Shown here: piece by piece, positions 17,122 to 25,313 of the stretch
Layout of the letters: each line of letters starts with the position of its first letter
Numbering within the stretch: the first letter of the stretch is position 1
Assembly: GCA_016714895.1 (NCBI GenBank)
Contig: JADKBV010000004.1
Location: forward strand, 186,001 to 250,000
Source of the DNA: Saprospiraceae bacterium
Lineage (GTDB): Bacteria; Bacteroidota; Bacteroidia; Chitinophagales; Saprospiraceae
Length of the DNA stretch: 64,000 nucleotides
Direction of reading: 5' to 3'
Notes under the pieces: model-generated
What the model saw: the letters and a program-made list of their open reading frames with translations, nothing else
What the model was told of the DNA's origin: nothing
Database searches by the model: none
Program-made: the position numbers and the translations under genes

Positions 17122-17844
17122 TTATTCAATTTTTTTTTCATCGGCACATTTTCCGGGTGCTCCGCCCCATGGTCTGATTTTTTCTGCTGTAAAACCAAAA
17201 TCACCTGTTTTCTGACCGTTTAATTTGATCTGAATTCCGGGTTCCATTTCAAGTATCGGAGCAATAAAACTTGATTTGGTATCTATAGTCCAATGCTGAT
17301 TTTTCCAATCTTTTAATACAATAAAATCGTTTCCGACTTCCGTAATTTCTCCTGACAAAGTGCCTAAATCAGGCTGTGACCAGATTGCGGTTTTTTTCTC
17401 CAGCAAACTTTCGTAAGATTCAATATTGGTTTCAAAAGAATTTTCCAGCCATTTTGCTCCTCCGGTGATAAAAAATAAAGTTCCTAGTGTCAGACTGATT
17501 CCGGTGCTCAGAGTCATCCACTTTCCGAAAGAATATTTATATGCTTTGCCGGTATATAAAACACTGAAGATAGAAGCACCCAGAAAAAACGTTAAAATCC
17601 CCAACCAAAAAACTGGTAAAAGCACCAATAAGGATTCCAGTTTTGAGTGTTTGACATGTTGCAACAGGTCAAAGCCATTGACCGAAATGGCGTACAGAAT
17701 TATGGAAAAGGAAGCACTTCCCATCAGAATAAAAACAAAATAAGCCAATCGTTTTGCCCATTCTCCGGAAGTAAATATCCATTCCGGTTTCGGCTGAATA
17801 TTATCATTTTGTATTTTACTGAGAATTTTTTGTGCGTTGCTCAT
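17122..17844 (-). CDS. Three-helix membrane protein, probable anti-sigma factor partner of the ECF sigma gene
   Basis: This is a 240-residue protein starting at ATG 17844, 7 nt after the sigma-factor stop codon. The cytoplasmic N-terminus (ILSKIQNDNIQPKPEWIFTSG) precedes three membrane helices (~residues 35-55, 72-97, 110-130). The C-terminal part is periplasmic (~135-240) and contains an OB-like segment, SGEITEVGNDFIVLKDWKNQ. No zinc-binding HCC anti-sigma motif is present. The anti-sigma assignment rests on operon position and topology, and the outer domain could sense ligand or envelope state. An alternative is a sigma-regulated membrane protein without inhibitory function. Confidence 0.65.
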   Translation of the reverse strand: MSNAQKILSKIQNDNIQPKPEWIFTSGEWAKRLAYFVFILMGSASFSIILYAISVNGFDLLQHVKHSKLESLLVLLPVFWLGILTFFLGASIFSVLYTGKAYKYSFGKWMTLSTGISLTLGTLFFITGGAKWLENSFETNIESYESLLEKKTAIWSQPDLGTLSGEITEVGNDFIVLKDWKNQHWTIDTKSSFIAPILEMEPGIQIKLNGQKTGDFGFTAEKIRPWGGAPGKCADEKKIE

Positions 17845-17851
17845 ATTTGTA

Positions 17852-18448
17852 TCATTTAAATATGGTTTGATCAAATTTTCCTTCAGACAAATCTCTGAAA
17901 GACTTTTTGGCTCTGTTGATTCTGGTTGCAACTGTGCCTTCCGGAATTTTCAGAATATCAGAGATTTCTTCATAACTTTTGTTTTCGAAAAATTTTAATA
18001 CCAGTACTTCCCGATAATCAGGTTTTAATAAAGGCAATATTTCTTCAATGATTTTCGAACTACTATCGGTGTCAAAATCCCCGATTTCTTCAACAGGCAG
18101 GAGTGACCGAATTCGTTCATTATCAATATCTACCACGTGGTCTTTGGCATAGGATGTTTTTTTTCGAAAATAGCTGATAGTTTCATTGTGAATAATCCTG
18201 AAAATCCAGTTTTCAAGCGTCAGTGACGTATCATAAGCCCTGATGTTTTTCCATATTTTGATAAAACCTTCCTGTAAGATGTCTTCTGCTTCTTCCTGAC
18301 TGCTTTGAGAAATCTTTTGGATATAATGTAATAATCTCGTTTCATATCTGATTACCAAACAAGCAAAATAAGCAATGTCCTCCAATGAGGATAAAATCAC
18401 TTCCCGATCTGAAAGACCATCACAAAGTTCTGCTCTGAAAACTGACAT
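17852..18448 (-). CDS. ECF-type RNA polymerase sigma factor
   Basis: This is a 198-residue sigma-70 family protein of group 4. Region 2 spans ~25-95 (YETRLLHYIQKISQSSQEEA, then EDILQEGFIKIWKN and LENWIFRIIHNETISYFRKK). Region 4 spans ~135-190 (LPLLKPDYREVLVLKFFENK, then SYEEISDILKIPEGTVATRI). It heads a minus-strand cluster: sigma factor, membrane protein, two DUF2202 proteins. That suggests the cluster is its own regulon. A perfect 12-bp palindrome lies just upstream of its start codon. Its promoter specificity cannot be deduced from the sequence. Confidence 0.92.
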   Translation of the reverse strand: MSVFRAELCDGLSDREVILSSLEDIAYFACLVIRYETRLLHYIQKISQSSQEEAEDILQEGFIKIWKNIRAYDTSLTLENWIFRIIHNETISYFRKKTSYAKDHVVDIDNERIRSLLPVEEIGDFDTDSSSKIIEEILPLLKPDYREVLVLKFFENKSYEEISDILKIPEGTVATRINRAKKSFRDLSEGKFDQTIFK

Positions 18449-18459
18449 ACATTTAGAAA

Positions 18460-18471
18460 ACTTACGTAAGT
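18460..18471. promoter_or_regulatory. Perfect palindrome ACTTACGTAAGT upstream of the ECF sigma gene
   Basis: This 12-bp perfect palindrome is 12 nt before the sigma-factor start codon, in the leader or promoter region. It is a candidate operator for autoregulation. Confidence 0.35.
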
Positions 18472-19230
18472 AAACTGTATACGCAACAAGATAAAAAATC
18501 TTTCACTTCTGACACCGGTTTCTTTGACTTTTACGGTTTTTGATGTATTTATCATCTTCCAAACCATGCAGAAAAGTTCCAAACAGACTCTGACGAAAAA
18601 TAATACAAAACCATTATTTTTTTCAGCATGCACATTTTTGATGTAAGCTTGAATCTCTTTTCAGAAGTTACAGACGGCACCTAAGCAAAACCCAGCTGAC
18701 CTTGAGTCCAATGCTTTTTGACTGGCGATAAGATTGATATACAACATGTATCATCAGCGACTTATGTCGTTTTATTCAATCCAAACTCCCGTCCCGATTA
18801 TTTCCTGACGACAAAGTTGGTAAAAAAATAAGCTATATGATAAAATCTGGGAACTTGATTTTCCAAAAAATGATATCCAAAAAGGACAAAGTCGATGTCA
18901 GTACCTTTCAAACAGGTTTGTTTCTGACACAATACAAAACACCAAATGGAGAAATCATAAGGTCAAAATTTGTGAAGTTATAGGTTGAATGGAAAAGCTA
19001 TCTGGAAGTAAAATGACCTAAAGTATCAGGCGTGTTTCATAATCATATAAATCTATGGATTAATGTGTCTCCAATTGTCAAAATAAAATATTTTTACAAA
19101 AATATTTGGTAAAATAAAATATTTTTTCTAATTTAGTACCTGAAACAAATCCCTATTGTAAAAGGGTGGTTAATTCCTATATTTTCAGTATTTACTATGA
19201 AGTATTTTTTCACCATTTAATTTTTATATT
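18472..19230. other. ~760-bp largely non-coding gap
   Basis: This stretch lies between the divergent sigma-factor gene and the zincin/beta-helix gene. Apart from the sorting-domain remnant at 18849-18983, nothing coding is convincing. The part right of 19080 is very A/T-rich and presumably holds the promoter of the next gene. Confidence 0.6.
18849..18983 (+). pseudogene. Decayed T9SS sorting-domain remnant
   Basis: The last 44 codons and stop of a T9SS type A sorting domain survive here without a start or body. The residues KVDVSTFQTGLFLTQYKT then PNGEIIRSKFVKL are nearly the same as the end of the 900-residue gene at 22533-25235. Nucleotide similarity spans 18849-19005 against 25101-25257 without gaps, with about 15 differences counted by eye, and continues ~22 nt past the stop codons. 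The frame stays open upstream only for a short distance and shows no recognisable protein before ~18800. It is best read as the relic of a deleted paralogue. Confidence 0.8.
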
Positions 19231-22200
19231 ATGAAATTTTTTAGTACCTTAGCTTCAGGTCAGAAGCGATTCAGCGATTCAGCGATTCAGCGATTTGCAA
19301 TATTTCTATTATTAATTTATCTATTAACTCCCTTGCCTGTCTATTCTCAATATTCATGCTTTTTGACAGATTCAATTCAACAAAATGAAAATGGTGGCCG
19401 CTCAGATTGTAGGAAATTTGAATTAGGAGTAAATGAAATATTGGCACTACCTGACGCTACCTTCAAAGTTGTATTTCATTTTAAAGCGAACTCTAATAAT
19501 CAGAATTTTTCATGTGATTCCAATGATCCTGCAGTAATTCAAAATCAATTTTTGTATGCACCTACAACTGTTTCTTATGTTTTAAATGAAATGAATCTAA
19601 GAATGAGTACAGGCAGACTTACATCCTCAGGAAGTAGTAGTATGAAGATTAATTTTATTTTGTCTGATCAAGGCAATTGTAGCCCAGGAATTTTTATATA
19701 TAATTATAATCAATCATTTGTTGATGTTCCTGATGCAATAAACATAAGATTTGAAAATGAGCCGACAGGCCCAAACGGAGGCTGGACTTCGTTTGGAGGT
19801 AGAATAATATGGGTTAATAATGTTTATACTCAGTTTAGTCAAGGTAATACTTATTTTTGGGATGTAGCAAGATTAATCAATCACGAATTTGGACATACCA
19901 GATATTTGCACCATGCTTTTTATTGTGGAAACCCATGTAATGGAACAGACATAGATTCAGACCATGAATGTTGTGGAAGTTGTGTAAATCAGCCATACAA
20001 TGGCCCGGGATGTTTTAATTGTTCAAACAGGGAACTTACAATGTCTTACGGGTCACAAATTTATTTTACAGAATGTGAGTTTACAGAACTATGGAATTAT
20101 ATGATAAATAATCCCAGACCTTATCAATTATTGGATTTGTGTGAGTCAACAACATCAACTGAACCAATCGTTTTTGAAGATGTAAATAATGTGATTCTAT
20201 GGAATCAAAATAAGATATTTAAAAACAATGTTGTTATCAAGTCGGGAACAACAGTTGAAGTAAATTGCACCGTACAAATGGAAGGGAACAAACACATTAT
20301 TGTAGAAAGAGGGGCTAATTTGATTGTAAATGGCGGAACAATGACAAGTTTGTGTCCAGAAAATAAATGGCAAGGCATCATAGTGGAAGGAAATGCCTCA
20401 GGGAGTCAGACATTAGCCGGAAAAGTAGAGCTTAAGAATAATGCCGTTATAGACAATGCAAAAAACGGAATCTCGATGAATCCAACTTATTTGGGCTGGC
20501 CGGCAATGCAAGATTATTGGGGAGGTTTGGTAGAAGCAAGTTATTCAAACTTTAGCAATTGTGGCAGAGCAGTAGAATTTATGAAGTATGGAGTAAACAG
20601 TACAGCTGATAACAGCTTTTTTGAACATTGTACCTTTTTGAATTGTACTACAGGTATTACGGCATGGAGCAATAATGGAGTCTCTGTTTCTGATTGCAAT
20701 TTTACAAATATAAATCACGCTATTGGTCCTTATGATTCTCAAATGAATATTTCCGAAAATGTTTTTACCAATGTTGCCATAGGTGTTGATATTACTTCCA
20801 CTACAACCTTACCTTATGCCACAAGTATTACAGACAATACAATTCAGGCAAATGACTATGGTGTTTATGCGACCGCAAGTGCTAATGCCAACAGACTAAA
20901 TATTGTCAACAACTCCATCATCGGGGGCAATTTGGCAGGAGTGAAACTGGACGGTGTTTCTCATTTTGAAATTCAAAACAATGATTTTGTAGGGCAAAAT
21001 CTCGGTACTCATTTGTTTGGGACAGAATTGGGTACAAATGATGATATTAAGTTAAATAATTTTTCTTCCAACAATCTCAGTAATTTGAATAATTTCAAAA
21101 ATGATGTTTTATATGATCACAATTGTTATCAATACAATGGAAAAGATATTGAAGTAAATACAGGTAGTATTCATCCGTTCCAAAGACCTAATACTTTTTT
21201 GGAAGCTGGTAATTGTTTTAGCAAAGGAGGAGTACCAGATATTACAGCGATCAATAACGATCATTTCGAATACTTTATTAAGGATAATACAATAGATTGT
21301 AAAGTGCCAATAACGCCGGGAAATTATACGGTTACATATGATAATTCGGCTATCGAGGGCTTGGGAACTTGTGGCTCAGAATTACCGGGATCAGGGGCGG
21401 TTAATATTATTTTCAGAAGATGTGTGATACCGAAGACAGAGGCTGCAGCTTTGCAGATGAAGGCTCAATTGGAACAGGAAATACTTAACCTTCAATCAAA
21501 TCAGGTGCTAAGTCCGGAATTAATAGCATTTTTAATAGCGAGATATAAAGCATGTCTTAAAAAAATAGAACGCGATATCATCATCATCATAAAAGATGAT
21601 GAAGGAAATAACAGGAATGGTCGCAGAAATCAGGCAATTGCTTATGCAAAAACGGCTCAATATTTTGAAAATCAAGCCATTGGTTTAGGCATGTTGATCG
21701 AAGAAAGCAGGTATCCTGAGGCGTTACAATATTTGTCTGAAATGACGGCGACCACAAGCGAACAGATTGATTTTAAGTTGGTTCAGGAGATCAATATAGA
21801 TTTCAGACAAAATATGTATGGATACACATTGTCGAATGTTGATCAAAGTTCTTTGTTGAGCATTGGTAATGAGACTTCACCTTTGTCAGGATACGCACGT
21901 GGTTTGTATTACACCATTACAGGAATCCGAATCCCTACAAATCCCATTCAATCCGGCAATAATCCAACCCCAAGAAATTCTTCGACCTCATTGGATGAAG
22001 TGAATATCAGAGCTTATCCTAATCCTGTACAAAACAATCAATATTTTATTGCTTTTGACGGAAATAAAACTGAAGATGCGATATTTAACATAAGAGTCAT
22101 CAATCAACATGGAGAGGTTTTATTCGATCAAAAATCTGATGGTTCAAAAACTATAACCCTTGACGTGTCTGGTTTTTCTTCCGGTGTTTATTTTCTGAAT

Positions 22201-22254
22201 ATCAATAATCAAAAAAACCAATTATTCAGAGATAAGTTTGTTGTTATAAAATAA
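19231..22254 (+). CDS. Secreted zincin-type metalloprotease with beta-helix region and T9SS sorting domain
   Basis: This is a 1007-residue secreted protein. The signal peptide core (FAIFLLLIYLLTPLPVYSQ) follows an unusually long, polar ~22-residue N-region encoded partly by a 4x8-bp tandem repeat. Residues ~60-300 form a putative metalloprotease: HEFGHTRYLHH gives zinc ligands His218, His222 and His228 and catalytic Glu219, and LTMSYG supplies a Met-turn Met at 271. Cys-rich loops lie between. Residues ~330-660 are right-handed beta-helix repeats (IIVERGANLIVNGGTMTS, then NAVIDNAKNGISM). A charged helical stretch (~730-830) and a sorting domain (IRAYPNPVQNNQYF to FRDKFVVIK) complete it. The position normally Gly in HExxHxxGxxH is Tyr, so activity is likely but untested. 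Confidence 0.85.
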   Translation: MKFFSTLASGQKRFSDSAIQRFAIFLLLIYLLTPLPVYSQYSCFLTDSIQQNENGGRSDCRKFELGVNEILALPDATFKVVFHFKANSNNQNFSCDSNDPAVIQNQFLYAPTTVSYVLNEMNLRMSTGRLTSSGSSSMKINFILSDQGNCSPGIFIYNYNQSFVDVPDAINIRFENEPTGPNGGWTSFGGRIIWVNNVYTQFSQGNTYFWDVARLINHEFGHTRYLHHAFYCGNPCNGTDIDSDHECCGSCVNQPYNGPGCFNCSNRELTMSYGSQIYFTECEFTELWNYMINNPRPYQLLDLCESTTSTEPIVFEDVNNVILWNQNKIFKNNVVIKSGTTVEVNCTVQMEGNKHIIVERGANLIVNGGTMTSLCPENKWQGIIVEGNASGSQTLAGKVELKNNAVIDNAKNGISMNPTYLGWPAMQDYWGGLVEASYSNFSNCGRAVEFMKYGVNSTADNSFFEHCTFLNCTTGITAWSNNGVSVSDCNFTNINHAIGPYDSQMNISENVFTNVAIGVDITSTTTLPYATSITDNTIQANDYGVYATASANANRLNIVNNSIIGGNLAGVKLDGVSHFEIQNNDFVGQNLGTHLFGTELGTNDDIKLNNFSSNNLSNLNNFKNDVLYDHNCYQYNGKDIEVNTGSIHPFQRPNTFLEAGNCFSKGGVPDITAINNDHFEYFIKDNTIDCKVPITPGNYTVTYDNSAIEGLGTCGSELPGSGAVNIIFRRCVIPKTEAAALQMKAQLEQEILNLQSNQVLSPELIAFLIARYKACLKKIERDIIIIIKDDEGNNRNGRRNQAIAYAKTAQYFENQAIGLGMLIEESRYPEALQYLSEMTATTSEQIDFKLVQEINIDFRQNMYGYTLSNVDQSSLLSIGNETSPLSGYARGLYYTITGIRIPTNPIQSGNNPTPRNSSTSLDEVNIRAYPNPVQNNQYFIAFDGNKTEDAIFNIRVINQHGEVLFDQKSDGSKTITLDVSGFSSGVYFLNINNQKNQLFRDKFVVIK
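19265..19296 (+). repeat. 8-bp tandem repeat (agcgattc) x4 inside a signal-peptide coding region
   Basis: Units at 19265, 19273, 19281 and 19289 read agcgattc, agcgattc, agcgattc and agcgattt. The unit length is not a multiple of three, so gain or loss of one unit would shift the reading frame of the zincin/beta-helix gene. Confidence 0.9.
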
Positions 22255-22261
22255 TACGTAT

Positions 22262-22297
22262 GATAAGTGGATGTTATTTATAAAGCATCCACTTATC
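22262..22297 (+). terminator. Rho-independent terminator after the zincin/beta-helix gene
   Basis: gataagtggatg / catccacttatc is a perfect 12-bp stem with a 12-nt loop, immediately followed by CTTTTTT. It begins 8 nt after the stop codon. Confidence 0.88.
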
Positions 22298-22532
22298 CTT
22301 TTTTAATCCCTTTTTATATGCATTCATAGTCCATACAAAGGAAAAATATATGATAGCTTTATTAAAATATGCAGTTTTAAATAGTATGGAGATAAAATGC
22401 CTCCGGAACAAATTATTTATAACAAGATTTATAAAATAGGATTTGGATTATATTCAAAATATTACACTGCGTTTGAGTAATCGTACGTATATTATTATTT
22501 AAAATGGTGTTATTAAATTAAAAAAAAGAATC

Positions 22533-25235
22533 ATGAAATATATACTTTTTTTCTGCTTATTGTTATTTGGTGTTATGTCCGTACACTCACAGCATACTTT
22601 TTCAAAATTATTGGATTATGATTCTACCCATAGACAACAAGTCTTGAATGTACAGTTTATTGATTCCATATATTACCTGACTTCTGCAAAATTAGGATAT
22701 ACAGGAATTCAAAACTTTTATTCAGATTATGCCAAATTTTTGAAGATAGATTATGATGGTAATATTATGGATTCTTCAGAAGATACGACCATAACGTATT
22801 TACAAGAGACGACGGTGGCTGATTCAACCCATGTTTTTATTTTTGGTTTTTCAAGACCTTATATTGATTCCCTGTTTAATATTTCGGTGCGTTCATTAGC
22901 TACAAATGAGACTACCGTCAAAGTATATTCAAATCTGGCAGACGGAATATACAGATATTCCACCCGACATGCCATATTATATGGACAAAACATCATTTTA
23001 GCAGGAACTTGCAAAGACAAATTGGATCATGACAGGGTCAAATCTTTTCTGATTTCGATTGATAAAAATACATTGGAGGTCAATAAAGTAGTCATCTATG
23101 ACAAAGGCAGCAGCTGGAATTCATTTAACAATGTTTTTGTTACAAAAGATGGTAATCTCGCAGTTTTTTCTGAGTATGAAAACGAAGGTACCAATAATGC
23201 CGAATACCGCGGATTGGTTATTTATGACCATAATCTTCATGAAATGGATTCTTGGTATAAAGGTGGTTATAATCCTTATCGTGATAATTTTAAATGTTAT
23301 TTAACGAAAGAAGATATATTTATTTTGGCGCAATATCCTCAAAAGTATAAAAGCGAACAAACAATAATGGCTTTTGATTTAAGTGGAAATAAATTATGGG
23401 AATTTACACTTAATTGGTTTGAAACAATGGACATATATGCCATCAAAGAAAGTAAATCAAATGATATATTGATAGCAGGCAAGTACGACAGAAATTTGAT
23501 AGATGGTCTACCCAAGGTTGGTTTTGTAGCAAAAATATCAAAAGCGGGCAAGCTTATATGGTTTCGCAGTATTTCTGATTTTTCAGGAGGATACGATTCA
23601 GGAAGTTTTCAATACGCAAACCCTGCTTCAATATTTGATTTTACAGAAGAAGATAATATGAAAATTACTTTATTCGGTTATTTAGAAGACAAATACTTTG
23701 ATGTGGCGTCAGGATTTATCAAACCAAATTCAAATATCTGGATGGTTAGATTAGATGAACATGGATGTCTCGACCAGGACAGATGTAATTATGATATAGT
23801 CCTCAATCCTGTTAATAATTGGTACATTTATGACCAGATCAATGTACTACAAAAAGAATGGAGATATCGCATCAAAGATAAATATGGTCATGTTAAATGG
23901 ACAGTTCAAAAGTTTGAAGGTGACACTATGATTTTTGATCCGTCATTTGACTGGCGGAAATATCATCAATGGGTTACCACCACCTCAGATGGTGCAGATA
24001 CATCCACTGATACCATCAAGTTCAGATGGACAAAAGAAGGCAAGCTCAATTTTATAAAACCGTGGAAAGGATTTACGGTTTATCCTGACAGCACTATGTA
24101 TGATTTTGCTCTCATACAAGGTGATGTTTTTACCTTGCCTCATGGATTTGGTACTGCTACTGTCATAACAGTGGACAGTATACCTCTATCCGATGGTAAA
24201 CTTCGTAAAAGATTAATTCTCCGGCATGATAACACAGACAATCACAAAAAATTCGGCCTTCTGACCTGGATTGAAGGCATAGGCAGTCCCAATGGTTTAT
24301 TATACTATTATGACTGGATCAATGAAACACAGACAGATTTGTTGTGTTATTTTGACAGAGGACAAAGAAGATATGGTATTGCAAATGAATCATGTACCAT
24401 ACTTTCATCAATAGAAAACCCCACCATAGACCCTTCCAATACATGGATTACAGATGGTTGGCAACAGACTCAGGTATCTACCGAAGTCCGGGTGTATTCT
24501 TTTTCAAATCAGGATACGCTGTTGAATGGAAAATGGTATAAAGAATTTTTTTATCACACGACAGCAAAAATACACGATACCATAAAAACCAATGTTTTTT
24601 ACAGACAGGAAGGACACAAAGTCTGGGAGTACGACACATTTAAAGAGCGTCTTGTGATAGATTATTCGCTTCAGGTTGGCGATACCATGTTGAACGAAGT
24701 CTTTGATGAAAGTACCTCTCTCATTGTTGCTCAAAGAGATACGATATTTTATGCTGATGGCAAGGCAAGGGTTTCTTTAAAATTTTATTGCAATTGGGAA
24801 CCGGGAACTGCCATCCCGGAACCAAATTGGTGGATAACCTTCACAGAAGGAATTTGTTCCGAAGAATTATTATTCGCAAGAAAATATGTTTGTGCTATTG
24901 ATCCTCCTCATCTGGCGTTGAGGTGTTTTTACGAAAACAATACCCTGGTGTATAAATCTGACCATGTAGATGATTGCCTGACTACTTCCGCAGATGAAAG
25001 TAAAATACAACGCTTCCGTATATACCCGAATCCGACTTCTGATGAAATAATCATAATAAGTGAATTTGATCACGGTGTCTTGTCCGTTTATCACAGCAAT
25101 GGACAATTGATTTTGCAAAAAATGATAACCAAAACAGACAAAGTCGATGTCAGTACCTTTCAAACAGGTTTGTATCTGACACAATACATAACACCAAACG
25201 GAGAAATCATCAGATCAAAATTTGTGAAGTTGTAG
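22533..25235 (+). CDS. Large secreted propeller-like protein with T9SS type A sorting domain
   Basis: This 900-residue protein has a clear signal peptide (YILFFCLLLFGVMSVHSQ). Residues ~20-420 contain repeated strand patterns with D/N-rich turns, resembling a beta-propeller (ILIAGKYDRNLIDGLPKVG). A second region (~430-800) has Trp-rich strands such as WRYRIKDKYGHVKWTVQKFE and no recognised catalytic motif. The C-terminal ~75 residues (FRIYPNPTSDEI to SKFVKL) form a T9SS type A sorting domain. A strong terminator separates it from the preceding T9SS gene, and its 3' end is duplicated as the remnant at 18849. Function unknown; surface or secreted localisation is well supported. Confidence 0.85.
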   Translation: MKYILFFCLLLFGVMSVHSQHTFSKLLDYDSTHRQQVLNVQFIDSIYYLTSAKLGYTGIQNFYSDYAKFLKIDYDGNIMDSSEDTTITYLQETTVADSTHVFIFGFSRPYIDSLFNISVRSLATNETTVKVYSNLADGIYRYSTRHAILYGQNIILAGTCKDKLDHDRVKSFLISIDKNTLEVNKVVIYDKGSSWNSFNNVFVTKDGNLAVFSEYENEGTNNAEYRGLVIYDHNLHEMDSWYKGGYNPYRDNFKCYLTKEDIFILAQYPQKYKSEQTIMAFDLSGNKLWEFTLNWFETMDIYAIKESKSNDILIAGKYDRNLIDGLPKVGFVAKISKAGKLIWFRSISDFSGGYDSGSFQYANPASIFDFTEEDNMKITLFGYLEDKYFDVASGFIKPNSNIWMVRLDEHGCLDQDRCNYDIVLNPVNNWYIYDQINVLQKEWRYRIKDKYGHVKWTVQKFEGDTMIFDPSFDWRKYHQWVTTTSDGADTSTDTIKFRWTKEGKLNFIKPWKGFTVYPDSTMYDFALIQGDVFTLPHGFGTATVITVDSIPLSDGKLRKRLILRHDNTDNHKKFGLLTWIEGIGSPNGLLYYYDWINETQTDLLCYFDRGQRRYGIANESCTILSSIENPTIDPSNTWITDGWQQTQVSTEVRVYSFSNQDTLLNGKWYKEFFYHTTAKIHDTIKTNVFYRQEGHKVWEYDTFKERLVIDYSLQVGDTMLNEVFDESTSLIVAQRDTIFYADGKARVSLKFYCNWEPGTAIPEPNWWITFTEGICSEELLFARKYVCAIDPPHLALRCFYENNTLVYKSDHVDDCLTTSADESKIQRFRIYPNPTSDEIIIISEFDHGVLSVYHSNGQLILQKMITKTDKVDVSTFQTGLYLTQYITPNGEIIRSKFVKL

Positions 25236-25249
25236 GTTGAAAAGAAAAG

Positions 25250-25305
25250 CTATCTGGTAGACAATACCTGATAGGCTTAGGTCTGTTTAAGTTATCTGCT
25301 TAAAC
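25250..25305. terminator. Two adjacent hairpins between convergent genes
   Basis: ctatctggta / tacctgatag (25250-25274, 9 of 10 pairs, 5-nt loop) is followed by gtttaag / cttaaac (25285-25305, perfect 7 bp, 7-nt loop). They lie between the stop codons at 25235 and 25314. No long T-run is present, so termination is likely but not certain. Confidence 0.5.
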
Positions 25306-25313
25306 ATTTCCCA

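Noticed and set aside
18397..18633. 78-codon minus-strand frame overlapping the sigma-factor 5' end
   Set aside because: It overlaps the conserved N-terminus of the sigma gene in another frame and resembles nothing.
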